Shown piece after piece: positions 1 through 7,025 of a stretch of DNA of 8,856 nucleotides. Source of the stretch: Kiritimatiellales bacterium. GTDB lineage: Bacteria > Verrucomicrobiota > Kiritimatiellia > Kiritimatiellales > Pontiellaceae. Position numbers and translations under genes: made by a program. Below the pieces are notes generated by a model. The model ran no database searches. It was not told the origin of the DNA and saw only the letters and a program-made list of their open reading frames with translations. Every line of letters begins with the position of its first letter. Position 1 is the first letter of the stretch. The stretch is from contig DAOVNC010000123.1 of NCBI GenBank assembly GCA_030630445.1, positions 1 to 8,856 of the forward strand, written 5' to 3'.

Positions 1-81
1 CGGCCGTGTGGCTGGGCTGCGTTTCCCCGGTTAAATTAACCAACAGAACAAAGGGTAGGGAGCGCGTGTTCCCACTTTATT
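1..81 (+). promoter_or_regulatory. rpsA upstream leader with two small inverted repeats
   Basis: No gene is recognisable in these 81 bases. Two structures are visible. The first is a perfect palindrome at 29-41 (GGTTAA, one base, TTAACC), which could be an operator or part of a promoter. The second is a 6-bp hairpin at 58-73 (GGGAGC, loop GCGT, GTTCCC, with one G-T wobble). That hairpin holds the only Shine-Dalgarno-like run, AGGGAG at 57-62, which lies 19 nt before the rpsA ATG and is too distant for normal pairing. I cannot assign -35 and -10 boxes with confidence. The regulatory role is inference; the structures themselves are visible. Confidence 0.35.
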
Positions 82-1827
82 ATGGAATCAACAACCAAAA
101 CCCCCATGGTGGATGAAGCCGCCATGGAAGCAATGTACGACGAAACCCTGAAGAACTTTATTGAGGGATCCATCGTCACCGGCAAAATCCTCAGCGTCTA
201 CGACGGCGACGTACTCATCGATATCGGATACAAATCCGAAGGCATCGTTTCAGTCCAGGAATTCACCGATCTGGAAGAAGAACCCGTTGGCCAAGAGGTC
301 GAAGTCTTCCTCGAAAAACTCGAAGACGATCATGGCATGATCGTACTCAGCAAGCGCCGTGCCGTACAGCAGCGCGCATGGGACTATGTAGTCAACGAAT
401 GCGAAGAAGGCAGTCTCGTTGAAGGAACCATCAAAAACATCGTCAAGGGCGGCTTCATCGTCGACGTCGGCGTGGACGCATTCCTGCCAGGCTCGCAGCT
501 CGACGTGGTTCCGGTTCGCAATCCCGACGAACACATGGGCAAGACCTATCAATTCCGCATCCTCAAAATCAATCTCGAGCGCAAGAATATTGTGGTTTCC
601 CGCCGCGAACTCATCGAAGAGTCCCGCCGCGAATCCCGCCGCAAGATCCTCGCCGAAATCCAGGTGGGCCAGCTTCGCTCCGGCGCGGTCAAGAACATCA
701 CCGACTTCGGTGCTTTCATCGACCTCGACGGCATCGACGGCCTGTTGCACGTCACCGACATGACCTGGGGCCGCATCAACCATCCTTCCGAAATCCTGAA
801 GGTGGGCGACGAAGTCGAAGTGATGATCCTCGAAGTGGATCTGGAGAAAGAGCGCATCAGCCTCGGCCTCAAGCAGACTCAGGACAATCCGTGGGAAGAC
901 ATCGAATCTCGCTATCCGATCGGTGGTCGCGTACGCGGCAAGGTGGTCAACCTCGCCCCGTACGGTGCGTTTGTTGAGCTCGAACAGGGCATCGAAGGCC
1001 TCGTCCATGTTTCCGAAATGTCATGGACCAAGCGCATCCAGCGCGCCGCCGACGTTCTCGCGGTGGGCGACGAAGTCGATGCGGTGATCCTCAGCGTCAG
1101 CACCGAAGACAAGAAGATCTCCCTCGGCATGCGCCAGATCGAAGACAACCCATGGGAAGTCGTCGCCGGCAAGTATCCGATCGGATCGCTCGTCACCGGC
1201 AAGATTCGCAACTTCACCACCTACGGTGCGTTTGTTGAACTCGAAGAAGGCGTCGACGGTATGATCCATGTTTCCGACATGTCTTGGACCCGCAAGGTCA
1301 ACCATCCGTCGGAAGTCCTGCAGAAGGGCGACGAGGTCGAAACCATTGTCCTCGAAATCGATGCCACCAGCCAGCGCATCAGCCTCGGCCTCAAGCAGGC
1401 CCAGAACGATCCGTGGGCCGGCATTGTGGACCGCTACCCGGTCGGCAAGAAGATCAACGGCATCGTCACCAAGATCTCCTCCTTCGGCGCATTCGTCGAA
1501 ATCGAGGAAGGGATCGACGGCCTCGTGCACATCAGCCAGATCAGCGACGAGCACATCGAACGCGTCTCGGACATCCTGAAGGTGGGCGATACCATCGAAG
1601 CGCGCATCGTCAAGGTTGATCCGGTCGAGCACCGCATCGGACTGAGCATCAAGGCCGCCAAGGTCGAGGACGACGAGTTCGAAGTGGAAGAGGGCATGCT
1701 CGAAGGCCTCCAGCCAGGTGGCGAGCTCGTCAACCTCGCCGGTGCGTTCGACAGCGCCTTCGGCGACCAGCTCGAAGAGTGGCATCCGGGCGAAACCACG
1801 AAGAAGGACGAAGAAGAGTCCGAGTAG
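82..1827 (+). CDS. rpsA: 30S ribosomal protein S1, six S1 domains
   Basis: Ribosomal protein S1 binds single-stranded RNA and helps the 30S subunit capture and unfold mRNA at initiation. The 581-residue product has six S1/OB-fold repeats at about residues 28-93, 109-175, 196-264, 281-351, 367-438 and 454-525. Repeats 3-6 are the most alike, each carrying a GAFV/I-E/D-L signature followed by a G(L/M)-(L/V/I)-H-(V/I) core (for example YGAFVELEEGVDGMIHVSDM in repeat 5). The first two are diverged, as expected for the ribosome-anchoring repeats. An acidic tail, residues 526-581, ends DEEESE. Length is close to the usual 550-580 residues. The start is the ATG at 82; no well-placed Shine-Dalgarno precedes it, which is common for rpsA. 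The gene stands alone, closed by a strong terminator 18 nt past the stop. Identity is very secure; the exact start is slightly less so, since ATG at 106 is also in frame. Confidence 0.97.
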   Translation: MESTTKTPMVDEAAMEAMYDETLKNFIEGSIVTGKILSVYDGDVLIDIGYKSEGIVSVQEFTDLEEEPVGQEVEVFLEKLEDDHGMIVLSKRRAVQQRAWDYVVNECEEGSLVEGTIKNIVKGGFIVDVGVDAFLPGSQLDVVPVRNPDEHMGKTYQFRILKINLERKNIVVSRRELIEESRRESRRKILAEIQVGQLRSGAVKNITDFGAFIDLDGIDGLLHVTDMTWGRINHPSEILKVGDEVEVMILEVDLEKERISLGLKQTQDNPWEDIESRYPIGGRVRGKVVNLAPYGAFVELEQGIEGLVHVSEMSWTKRIQRAADVLAVGDEVDAVILSVSTEDKKISLGMRQIEDNPWEVVAGKYPIGSLVTGKIRNFTTYGAFVELEEGVDGMIHVSDMSWTRKVNHPSEVLQKGDEVETIVLEIDATSQRISLGLKQAQNDPWAGIVDRYPVGKKINGIVTKISSFGAFVEIEEGIDGLVHISQISDEHIERVSDILKVGDTIEARIVKVDPVEHRIGLSIKAAKVEDDEFEVEEGMLEGLQPGGELVNLAGAFDSAFGDQLEEWHPGETTKKDEEESE

Positions 1828-1845
1828 GAACCTCTTCGGAAGCTC

Positions 1846-1879
1846 AAAAAACCTGCCCGATTTCCGGGCAGGTTTTTTT
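1846..1879 (+). terminator. Rho-independent terminator of rpsA
   Basis: An 8-bp GC-rich stem, CCTGCCCG (1852-1859) with CGGGCAGG (1865-1872), has a 5-nt loop and is followed by seven T (1873-1879). A run of six A before the stem can pair with the T run, so the element could also work from the opposite strand. It lies just after the rpsA stop and before tyrS, which suggests the two genes are transcribed separately. Confidence 0.95.
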
Positions 1880-1955
1880 GTGACTTCCTTGCGGATTTAT
1901 GGCTGAATGCGTGCTTTCCTTCCCAGTTTGAAAACCCGCTATTTTGGATGAACAA

Positions 1956-3164
1956 ATGAATATTGAAGAACAACTCGATTTCCTATCGGCTCGCGCGGTC
2001 GATTTCATTGCGCGCGAAGACTTGAAGAAGAAGCTTGAAAAGGCGCAGGCCGAAGGGCGCGGGCTACGCATTAAATATGGCGCCGACCCCTCCGCGCCAG
2101 ACATTCATCTCGGCCATGTGGTCGGGCTCAACAAGCTGCGCGAGTTCCAGGATGCCGGGCACACCGTCGTCTTCATCATCGGCGATTTCACCGGCATGAT
2201 CGGCGACCCGTCCGGCCGCTCGCAAACCCGCAAGCCGCTCACCAAGGAGCAGGTGGCGGTCAACGCCAAGTCCTATCAGGAGCAGGTCTTCAAGATCCTC
2301 GATCCCGAAAAGACCGAAGTGCGCTTCAACTCCGAATGGTGCGGCCAGATGAAGTTCGACGACGTCATCCGCCTTTCCTCGCACGTCACCGTGGCGCAGA
2401 TGCTCGCCCGCGACGATTTCTCCAAGCGCTATGCCGCCAACCAGCCCATCTCGATCGTCGAATTCCTCTATCCGCTCGTGCAGGCCTACGACTCCGTCAT
2501 GGTCGAGGCCGACCTCGAGCTCGGCGGCACCGACCAGCTCTTCAACCTGCTGCTCGGCCGCGAGCTGCAAAAAGTGATGGGTCAGCCGCCGCAATGCGTC
2601 ATGACGCTCCCGCTGATCGAAGGTCTCGACGGCGTACAGAAAATGAGCAAGAGCCTCAATAACTATGTCGGCGTCGCCGAACCCGCGCGCGAAATGTACG
2701 GCAAGCTCATGAGCGTGCCCGACAATTTGATGTGGAAATATTTCGAATACATCCTCTGTTGGCCGCAGGACAAGGTCCAGGCCATGCATGCGCAGGTCGC
2801 CAACGGCGAGCTGCACCCGCGTGCCGTGAAGGACATGCTCGGACAGGCCGTCGTCACGCGCTTCGTCGGCGAAGACGAAGCGAAGCATGCATCGGAGGAA
2901 TTTACGCGAATCTTTGCGCAGAAGGAACTGCCGGACGAAATTCCGGAAGTGGTGGTTCCCTCCGGAGATATCGGCCTACTGTCCCTGATGGTGCAGGCCG
3001 GGCTGGCCAAAAGCAACGGCGAGGCGCGTCGTTTGGTCAAGCAGGGCGCAGTGAAGGTTGACGACGAAAAAGTCACGGATCCCCGCATGCAGATTGTCCC
3101 GGAAGATGGAATGGTTATTCGTTCGGGCAAGCGTGGGTTTACGAAAGTAACGATTAACGATTAA
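1956..3164 (+). CDS. tyrS: Tyrosyl-tRNA synthetase, short form with S4 domain
   Basis: This class I aminoacyl-tRNA synthetase charges tRNA-Tyr with tyrosine using ATP in the cytoplasm. Numbered from the ATG at 1956 (402 residues), the HIGH-type motif is HLGH at 51-54, preceded by YGADPSAPDI. The tyrosine-pocket segments EFLYPLVQAYDS (169-180) and GGTDQ (190-194) are present, and the KMSKS loop is intact at 229-233. A C-terminal S4 RNA-binding domain spans about 341-400 (LAKSNGEARRLVKQGAVKV). The HLGH form and roughly 400-residue length fit the bacterial TyrRS group often called TyrZ-like or type 2. A TTG at 1944 in the same frame would add four residues, but ATG 1956 matches the usual N-terminus better. 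Shine-Dalgarno pairing is weak for either start. No T-box leader or clear promoter is visible in 1880-1955. Confidence 0.97.
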   Translation: MNIEEQLDFLSARAVDFIAREDLKKKLEKAQAEGRGLRIKYGADPSAPDIHLGHVVGLNKLREFQDAGHTVVFIIGDFTGMIGDPSGRSQTRKPLTKEQVAVNAKSYQEQVFKILDPEKTEVRFNSEWCGQMKFDDVIRLSSHVTVAQMLARDDFSKRYAANQPISIVEFLYPLVQAYDSVMVEADLELGGTDQLFNLLLGRELQKVMGQPPQCVMTLPLIEGLDGVQKMSKSLNNYVGVAEPAREMYGKLMSVPDNLMWKYFEYILCWPQDKVQAMHAQVANGELHPRAVKDMLGQAVVTRFVGEDEAKHASEEFTRIFAQKELPDEIPEVVVPSGDIGLLSLMVQAGLAKSNGEARRLVKQGAVKVDDEKVTDPRMQIVPEDGMVIRSGKRGFTKVTIND

Positions 3165-3239
3165 TGCGTAATTGATGAGTAACAAATAATGCGTAACCTC
3201 TGGGAAATTACGCATTACGAATTACTCGTTACGTACGCA
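3165..3239. repeat. Imperfect long inverted repeat between tyrS and yebC
   Basis: Two 32-nt arms (3165-3196 and 3208-3239) are inverted copies of each other with about 24 of 32 positions matching, separated by an 11-nt loop. The inner nine pairs are perfect (AATGCGTAA with TTACGCATT), a further block GAGTAA/TTACTC matches, and the outer ends TGCGTA/TACGCA match. The element starts on the base after the tyrS stop and fills nearly all of the 94-nt gap, leaving only the yebC ribosome binding site. It is AT-richer than its surroundings and has no T run, so it does not look like a terminator. It resembles a small dispersed palindromic repeat (MITE or REP-like); that class is inference. Confidence 0.75.
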
Positions 3240-3258
3240 ACAACGGAGAATTGGAACA

Positions 3259-4014
3259 ATGGCTGGACATAGCAAATGGGCAAACATCAAGCACAGAAAA
3301 GGGAAGGCCGACGCCGCGCGCGGGAAGGTTTTCAGCAAGATCGCCAAGGAAATCATGGTGGCGGCAAGCTGCGGTGGCGGCAACGTGAACGACAATATTG
3401 CGTTGCGTGCGCTGGTGCAGAAGGCCAAAGGCGTCAGTATGCCGAAGGACAACATTGACCGTGCCATCAAGAAGGGAACTGGCGAGCTTGAAGGCGGCCA
3501 GCTCTCCGAAGGCTCCTACGAAGGGTACGCCGCAGGCGGCATTGCCGTGGTGGTGAAAGTCCTGACCGACAACAAAAACCGCTCCGCTTCCGAAGTCCGC
3601 CATGCCTTTACCAAGGCCGGTGCCAATCTGGCCGAGCAGGGTGCGGTCAGCCGCATGTTCCAGCGCAAGGGACAGATTCTCATTGCCAAGGACAAGACGG
3701 ATGAAGATACGCTGATGGATCTCGTGCTCGAAGCGGGCGCAGAGGATTTGAAGACCGAGGGTGAGCAGTTCGAGGTCGTCACCGATCCGAATGATTTCCA
3801 CACGGTTTCCGAAGCCATCACGAACGCCGGCATCGAAATGGACGAGTCCGAAATTACGCTGATTCCGGATTTGGTGGTGGAAGTGACGGAGCGCTCCCAG
3901 GCCGAATCGATCATGCGCTTCGTCGATGCGCTCGAAGAGCTCGACGATGTTCAAGACGTCTACACCAACTTTGATATCTCCGACGAGATCGCCGCACAGC
4001 TCGAAGCGGAATAA
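3259..4014 (+). CDS. yebC: YebC/PmpR family regulator or translation factor
   Basis: The 251-residue product belongs to the YebC/TACO1 family. These proteins were long annotated as transcriptional regulators (PmpR) and, more recently, have been linked to relief of ribosome stalling, as is mitochondrial TACO1. Diagnostic segments are MAGHSKWANIKHRKG at the N-terminus, MPKDNIDRAIKKGTG (61-75), DNKNRSASEVRH (104-115), the AEQGAVSRMFQRKG segment (125-138), and LEELDDVQDVYTNFDI near the C-terminus (225-240). Length is normal for the family (about 240-250). The start ATG is preceded by GGAG at 3245-3248, 10 nt upstream. It is followed after 38 nt by purL on the same strand with no terminator, so the two are probably co-transcribed. 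Its usual neighbour in many bacteria, ruvC, is absent here. The family call is secure; which activity applies cannot be read from the sequence. Confidence 0.95.
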   Translation: MAGHSKWANIKHRKGKADAARGKVFSKIAKEIMVAASCGGGNVNDNIALRALVQKAKGVSMPKDNIDRAIKKGTGELEGGQLSEGSYEGYAAGGIAVVVKVLTDNKNRSASEVRHAFTKAGANLAEQGAVSRMFQRKGQILIAKDKTDEDTLMDLVLEAGAEDLKTEGEQFEVVTDPNDFHTVSEAITNAGIEMDESEITLIPDLVVEVTERSQAESIMRFVDALEELDDVQDVYTNFDISDEIAAQLEAE

Positions 4015-4041
4015 ATCGACTGGAAAAAGAATCCAACGGGT

Positions 4042-4045
4042 GGAG
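4042..4045 (+). promoter_or_regulatory. Ribosome binding site deciding the purL start
   Basis: GGAG at 4042-4045 is only 1 nt from the ATG at 4047 but 7 nt from the in-frame ATG at 4053. The second spacing is the workable one, so translation most likely begins at 4053 and the protein starts MIYRIEIG. Confidence 0.7.
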
Positions 4046-4052
4046 TATGACT

Positions 4053-7025
4053 ATGATCTATCGCATTGAAATCGGTTTGAAAGACGGCGTGCCGGATGCG
4101 CGCGGGCGCGGCGTGCTCCACAAGGCGCAAGGGGCTCTCGGACTTACGATTGATACCTGCCAGACCCGCGATGTGTATAAAGTGGTCGCCAACATCGACG
4201 AGGCCACCGCCGCCAAGGTGCAGACCGCATTTGCCGATCCGGTCGTTGCCGAATCCGCCATGGACCGCCTCGCCGCTCCGGCAACCTTCGACTGGATGCT
4301 TGAAATTGGCTTTAAGCCGGGCGTTACCGACAACGTCGGCCGCACCGCGCGCGGCGCGCTGAAGGATATCGTTGGCCGCGGACTCGAATGGGAGGAGCAG
4401 GTCTACACCTCCATCCAGTATTTCCTCTCCGGCGATCTTTCGCGCGAAGATGTCGAGCATCTCGGAAAAGACCTGCTTGCCAACACGCTGATCCAGACCA
4501 TCGGTGTTTTCTCCAAAGAGGAGTGGTTGGCATCCGAGCCGGATAGGGTCGCCCCGATCTTTGACGACCATCCTGAAATCAAGGTGAATACCGTCGAGCT
4601 GCCCGACGACGATGCCGCGCTAATGGCGATTTCGTCCGAGGGCATCCTGTCGCTCTCGCTCGAAGAGATGCGCACTATCCGCGCCCACTATTTGCGCGAC
4701 GACGTCAAGGCGCACCGCGCCGGACTCGACCTGCCCGAATGGCCGACCGATATCGAACTCGAGTGCATTGCTCAAACATGGAGCGAGCATTGTTCCCACA
4801 AGATTTTTGCGGGAACCATCGACTACAAGGACGAGGAGACCGGCGAAGAGGAGACCATCTACTCGCTCTATAAAACCTACGTCAAAGCCTCCACAAACAA
4901 GATTGCGGAGTCGATCGACTGGCTCGTTTCGGTTTTCACCGACAACGCCGGTATCGTGGAATTCAACGAAGACATCCACCTCGTCTACAAGGTGGAAACG
5001 CACAACTCGCCATCCGCCCTCGATCCCTACGGCGGCTCGATGACCGGCATCGTCGGCGTCAACCGCGACCCGCTCGGCACCGGAATGGGCGCGGCGCTGG
5101 TTTCCAATGTCTGGGGCTACTGCCTCGGCTCGCCCTTCTACGACAAAGCCATTCCCGAAGGCCTGATGCACCCGCGCCGTATCCGCGACGGCGTCCACGA
5201 AGGGGTGATCGACGGCGGCAACCAGTCCGGCATCCCGTATAGCCGTGGCTTCGAGTGCTTCGACGAACGCTATCTCGGCAAGCCGCTGGTTTATTGCGGT
5301 ACGATGGGCACCATTCCGGTGGAAGTCACCGGAGGCCCATCCGAACGCAAGGAGATCGAGGTCGGCGACTGGACCGTCATGTGCGGTGGCCGGATCGGCA
5401 AGGACGGCATCCACGGTGCGACCTTTTCATCCGAAGAACTGCGCACCGAATCGCCCGCGCAAGCCGTGCAGATCGGCGACCCGCTGACCCAGCGCAAGCT
5501 CTATGAATTCATCCTCGAAGCGCGCGACCTCGGCCTCTTCCGCTGCATCACCGACAACGGCGCGGGCGGCATCTCCTGTTCGTTCGGCGAGATGGGTAAA
5601 TATTCCGGTGGCTGCGAGTGCGAGCTTGCGGGTGCGCCGCTCAAATACGAAGGCCTCCAGCCTTGGGAAGTGCTCGTTTCCGAAGCGCAGGAGCGCATGA
5701 CGCTTGCCGTCCAGCCCGAATGCCGCGAAGCCTTTGAAGCATTAGCGAAAAAACGCGACGTAGAGGTATCCTTTATGGGTACCTATAACGACAGTGGATA
5801 TTTCACCGTCAAGCAAGAGGGTAAGATCATCGCCAGTCTCGACATGGACTTTCTCTATGAAACCGGTTGCCCGACACTCGTCATGCCCGGTGTCTGGAAA
5901 AAACCAAACATTCCGGCTCCGGCGGTCGAGCCGAAGGCCGATTATTCGGAAATGCTGGTCGAACTCATGGGCGACCTCAACCTTTGCTCGCGCGAATACA
6001 AGAGCCGGATCTACGACGGCGAAGTCAAGGGCTTGAGCGTCGTGAAAAACTATGTCGGCGTTAACTCCGATGTTCCGTCCGATGCCACCGTCATGCGCGT
6101 GGAATACGGCAACGACCGCGGCGCGGTTTTGGCCGAGGGCATCAACCCGTGGTATTCCGACATCGACACGTACGACATGACCGCGTCGGTCATCGACGAA
6201 GCCGTCCGCCGCGTCATTGCCGTTGGCGGATCGCTCGACCGCATTGCGATTCTCGACAACTTTTGCTGGCCCGATCCCGTCGAGTCTGAAAAAACGCCCG
6301 ACGGCGCCTACAAGATGGCCCAGCTCGTCCGCGCCAACAAGGCGCTCTACGACCTGACCACGCTCTACAAAACCCCCGCCGTTTCCGGCAAGGATTCGTG
6401 CAAGAACGACTCCACGCGCGGCGGCAAGAAAATCTCCATCCCGCCGACGCTGCTGATCTCCTCCATCGGACAGATCGACGACGTCAAGAAAGCGGTCACC
6501 ATGCCGCTCAAGGATGTAGGCGATCTTATTTATGTAATTGGCGAAACCAAGGATGAGCTGGGTGCTTCGGCGTACTATCGCAAGCTCGCCGAAGAGCAGG
6601 GAACACCCGAAAACTATGGCGGAGCCGTTCCAGCGGTCGACGGCGAAACCGCGCTCAAGATCTACGCCGCCATGAACCAAGCCACCGATGCCGGACTGCT
6701 CAAATCCGCCACCACGCCGACCAAGGGCGGCCTCGCGGTCTCGTTGGCTCTCATCGCTATTGGTGGCCAGCTCGGCGCAAATCTGGATCTTTCCGGGCTT
6801 GGTGAATTCAGCGACGCAACGAAGTTGTTCTCCGAGTCCAACAGCCGCTTTATTGTGAGTGTTGCGCCCGAAAAATCGGCGGAACTCGAAGCCCTGTTTG
6901 CTGGCCTGCCGATTGCGCAGGTTGGAATTGTGACTGAAAGCAAGAAGCTGGTAGTGACTGGTTCGGTTGAGGTTGAATTGGATGCTTTGGTGCAACCCTT
7001 CAAAGCAACGTTGCATGGGGTGTGA
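4053..7025 (+). CDS. purL: FGAM synthase PurSL: PurS-PurS-PurL fusion without glutaminase
   Basis: This enzyme converts FGAR, ATP and glutamine-derived ammonia to FGAM, the fourth step of de novo purine synthesis. From ATG 4053 the product has 990 residues. Residue numbers here count from ATG 4047, two more. Residues 3-75 and 80-155 are two PurS-like domains, the second with the PurS signature LLANTLIQ (143-150). The PurL core follows: TWSEHCSHK (244-252), the nucleotide segment VETHNSPSAL (316-325), a glycine-rich turn to RDPLGTG (340-346), GGNQSGIP (390-397), TDNGAGGISCSFGEMG (502-517), then the second AIRS-like half with SGKDSCKND (780-788), TPTKGGLAVSL (890-900) and LFSESNSRF (927-935). 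It ends where the PurQ-like glutamine amidotransferase domain of the long (about 1290-residue) form would begin, so ammonia must come from a separate PurQ not in this window. A hairpin 11 nt past the stop probably ends the transcript. Confidence 0.96.
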   Translation: MIYRIEIGLKDGVPDARGRGVLHKAQGALGLTIDTCQTRDVYKVVANIDEATAAKVQTAFADPVVAESAMDRLAAPATFDWMLEIGFKPGVTDNVGRTARGALKDIVGRGLEWEEQVYTSIQYFLSGDLSREDVEHLGKDLLANTLIQTIGVFSKEEWLASEPDRVAPIFDDHPEIKVNTVELPDDDAALMAISSEGILSLSLEEMRTIRAHYLRDDVKAHRAGLDLPEWPTDIELECIAQTWSEHCSHKIFAGTIDYKDEETGEEETIYSLYKTYVKASTNKIAESIDWLVSVFTDNAGIVEFNEDIHLVYKVETHNSPSALDPYGGSMTGIVGVNRDPLGTGMGAALVSNVWGYCLGSPFYDKAIPEGLMHPRRIRDGVHEGVIDGGNQSGIPYSRGFECFDERYLGKPLVYCGTMGTIPVEVTGGPSERKEIEVGDWTVMCGGRIGKDGIHGATFSSEELRTESPAQAVQIGDPLTQRKLYEFILEARDLGLFRCITDNGAGGISCSFGEMGKYSGGCECELAGAPLKYEGLQPWEVLVSEAQERMTLAVQPECREAFEALAKKRDVEVSFMGTYNDSGYFTVKQEGKIIASLDMDFLYETGCPTLVMPGVWKKPNIPAPAVEPKADYSEMLVELMGDLNLCSREYKSRIYDGEVKGLSVVKNYVGVNSDVPSDATVMRVEYGNDRGAVLAEGINPWYSDIDTYDMTASVIDEAVRRVIAVGGSLDRIAILDNFCWPDPVESEKTPDGAYKMAQLVRANKALYDLTTLYKTPAVSGKDSCKNDSTRGGKKISIPPTLLISSIGQIDDVKKAVTMPLKDVGDLIYVIGETKDELGASAYYRKLAEEQGTPENYGGAVPAVDGETALKIYAAMNQATDAGLLKSATTPTKGGLAVSLALIAIGGQLGANLDLSGLGEFSDATKLFSESNSRFIVSVAPEKSAELEALFAGLPIAQVGIVTESKKLVVTGSVEVELDALVQPFKATLHGV

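Noticed and set aside
29..41. The 13-nt palindrome GGTTAAATTAACC called as a specific regulator's operator
   Set aside because: It is visible but I cannot tie it to any known regulator, and a single short palindrome in AT-rich sequence can arise by chance. It is only noted in the leader entry.
1928..1945. A promoter for tyrS built from TTGAAA (1928-1933) and TATTTT (1940-1945)
   Set aside because: The spacing of six bases is far too short for a -35/-10 pair, and no other convincing pair is seen in 1880-1955.
1944..1955. TTG start for tyrS four codons upstream
   Set aside because: ATG at 1956 gives the normal N-terminus for the family and neither start has a better ribosome binding site, so the rarer TTG is not preferred. 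It cannot be excluded.
3165..3239. The tyrS-yebC palindrome read as an intrinsic terminator or CRISPR-like repeat
   Set aside because: There is no T tract after the second arm, and there is only one unit with no regular spacers.
6967..7014. A longer transposase starting at the ATG at 6967
   Set aside because: This would overlap the purL coding end by 59 nt and adds residues with no resemblance to the family. ATG 7015 is the shortest extension that retains WRSRGYLPHF.
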